Origin: Immundisolibacteraceae bacterium
GTDB lineage: Bacteria; Pseudomonadota; Gammaproteobacteria; Immundisolibacterales; Immundisolibacteraceae
Assembly: GCA_019090185.1 (NCBI GenBank)
Contig: JAHRWJ010000191.1
Span: forward strand, 1 to 5,605
Direction: 5' to 3'
DNA length: 5,605 bases
Shown here: positions 4,705 to 5,605 of the stretch, piece after piece
How positions within the stretch are numbered: the stretch's first letter is position 1
Layout: each line of letters starts with the position of its first letter
Made by a program: the position numbers and the translations under genes
Notes under the pieces: model-generated
Seen by the model: the letters and a program-made list of their open reading frames with translations, nothing else
Databases searched by the model: none
What the model was told of the DNA's origin: nothing

Positions 4705-5605
4705 GTGCAAGCCATGGTCTCGGTGAGTAACCTCACCCGCAAGTTTGGCGAATTTACCGCCGTAGATGATCTTAGTTTCAAGGTCGCACCCGGCGAAGTG
4801 GTTGGCTTCCTCGGCCCCAATGGGGCCGGAAAATCCACCACCATGAAAATGATCACCGGCTTCCTGGCCCCAACTGCGGGTCAGATCGAGGTGTGTGGGT
4901 TAAATATCGAATCCAGCCCCAAGCAGGTAAAACAGAAAATCGGTTACCTGCCTGAAGGTGCGCCCATGTATGGCGACATGACCACCCAGCGCTTTTTGGG
5001 CTTCATCGCTCAGGTGCGCGGCTATCGCGGCGGCGAAATTAACCAGCGGATCGATGCGGCTATTGAACGGCTGGAACTCGAAGAAGTCCGTTATCAAACC
5101 ATCGAAACCCTCTCTAAGGGTTTTAAACGCCGAGTCGGCCTGGCTCAGGCAATACTGCATGATCCATCCGTACTGGTTCTCGATGAACCCACCGATGGGC
5201 TCGACCCGAACCAGAAACACCAGGTTCGCAAACTCATAAAAGATATTGCCAGTGAAAAGGCGATCATCATCTCCACCCATATCCTCGAAGAGGTCGATGC
5301 GGTTTGTAGTCGGGCACTGATCATTGCCCGCGGCCGCCTGCTGGCCGATGGCACCCCCACCGAATTGATGACCCGGGCGGAAGGCCATAACACCATAGAG
5401 CTTGTCACCGGCGCCGCCCAGGCTGATGCGCTGCAACAGGCGCTTAGCGGCCTCGCTGGTGTGGCCGGTGTCGATGCCGCAACCGACCCCCACGACGCTG
5501 ATAGCCGCGTGCTTCGGCTGCGCCCCCATGATGGGGTTGACCTACTCGATTCGGTCAATGCGCTGATTAGCGAGCGCAACCTGCCGGTGCAGCAAATTCA
5601 TCGGC
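4705..5605 (+). CDS. ABC transporter ATP-binding protein, GldA-like (3' end outside window)
   Basis: Three hundred codons are visible and the frame is still open at the window edge. All ABC ATPase motifs are present in order: Walker A GPNGAGKST (37-45), Q-loop region GYLPEGAPMYG with Glu84 where Gln is usual, signature LSKGFKRRVGLAQA (136-149) in place of LSGGQ, Walker B VLVLDEPT (156-163), D-loop GLDP (165-168) and switch His192 in STH. The substitutions LPE and LSKGF/Y are common in the GldA/NodI-like branch of ABC-2 exporters. A C-terminal accessory region follows from about residue 228. It would sit at the inner face of the cytoplasmic membrane and energise a separate permease, expected just downstream as in gldA-gldFG type operons. 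Start choice is GTG 4705 with GGGGAG 8 bases upstream; ATG 4714 is the alternative. The transported substrate cannot be deduced. Its 352-base distance from the sigma operon suggests an independent transcript. Confidence 0.93.
   Translation, partial: MQAMVSVSNLTRKFGEFTAVDDLSFKVAPGEVVGFLGPNGAGKSTTMKMITGFLAPTAGQIEVCGLNIESSPKQVKQKIGYLPEGAPMYGDMTTQRFLGFIAQVRGYRGGEINQRIDAAIERLELEEVRYQTIETLSKGFKRRVGLAQAILHDPSVLVLDEPTDGLDPNQKHQVRKLIKDIASEKAIIISTHILEEVDAVCSRALIIARGRLLADGTPTELMTRAEGHNTIELVTGAAQADALQQALSGLAGVAGVDAATDPHDADSRVLRLRPHDGVDLLDSVNALISERNLPVQQIHR

Noticed and set aside
4900..5529. Long 209-residue open frame on the minus strand
   Set aside because: It is entirely antisense to the ABC ATPase gene, whose plus-strand frame holds every family motif. 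Long antisense frames are expected opposite GC-rich coding DNA.

Overview
The window reads as chromosomal DNA of a gammaproteobacterium-like Gram-negative bacterium, at roughly 50-55% G+C by eye. The support is gene content (a Nit/YbeM-type amidase, a YiiX/YebB-like hydrolase, an ECF sigma factor followed by a DUF3106-type protein, a GldA-type ABC ATPase), dense gene packing and good Shine-Dalgarno sites. I cannot place it to genus from sequence alone. I see no tRNA, rRNA, CRISPR array, insertion sequence or phage gene.

Layout. Positions 1-2014 hold a leftward cluster of three genes, in transcription order: a carbon-nitrogen hydrolase (2014-1145, probable TTG start), a permuted NlpC/P60 hydrolase of the YiiX type (1120-266), and the 5' part of an AhpD-like CxxC protein that leaves the window at base 1. 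The gaps are 24 and 50 bases, consistent with one transcript. A 316-base divergent intergenic region (2015-2330) follows and contains a near-perfect 33-bp palindrome at 2192-2224. Positions 2331-4352 hold a rightward, tightly coupled four-gene operon: an ECF-type sigma factor (GTG start), a small single-pass membrane protein that is the likely anti-sigma factor, a small probably exported protein, and an exported DUF3106-type protein. The DUF3106-type protein has an exact 18-residue helical repeat and a Ser/Arg/Gly-rich tail. The junctions are a stop codon directly abutting a start, a short overlap or 10-base gap, and an ATGA overlap. A 352-base gap (4353-4704) with two hairpins and a direct repeat separates this operon from a GldA-like ABC transporter ATPase. 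That ATPase starts at 4705 and runs off the right edge.

How the genes may work together. The central operon is the least explained part. A sigma factor co-translated with a membrane protein is the classic arrangement for an envelope-responsive regulatory switch. The two following exported proteins would be its periplasmic arm, as sensors, modulators or effectors; this is inference. The left cluster groups three small-molecule or redox/hydrolase enzymes with no obvious shared pathway. The ABC ATPase is probably the first gene of an export or gliding-type transporter operon whose permease would lie beyond the right edge.
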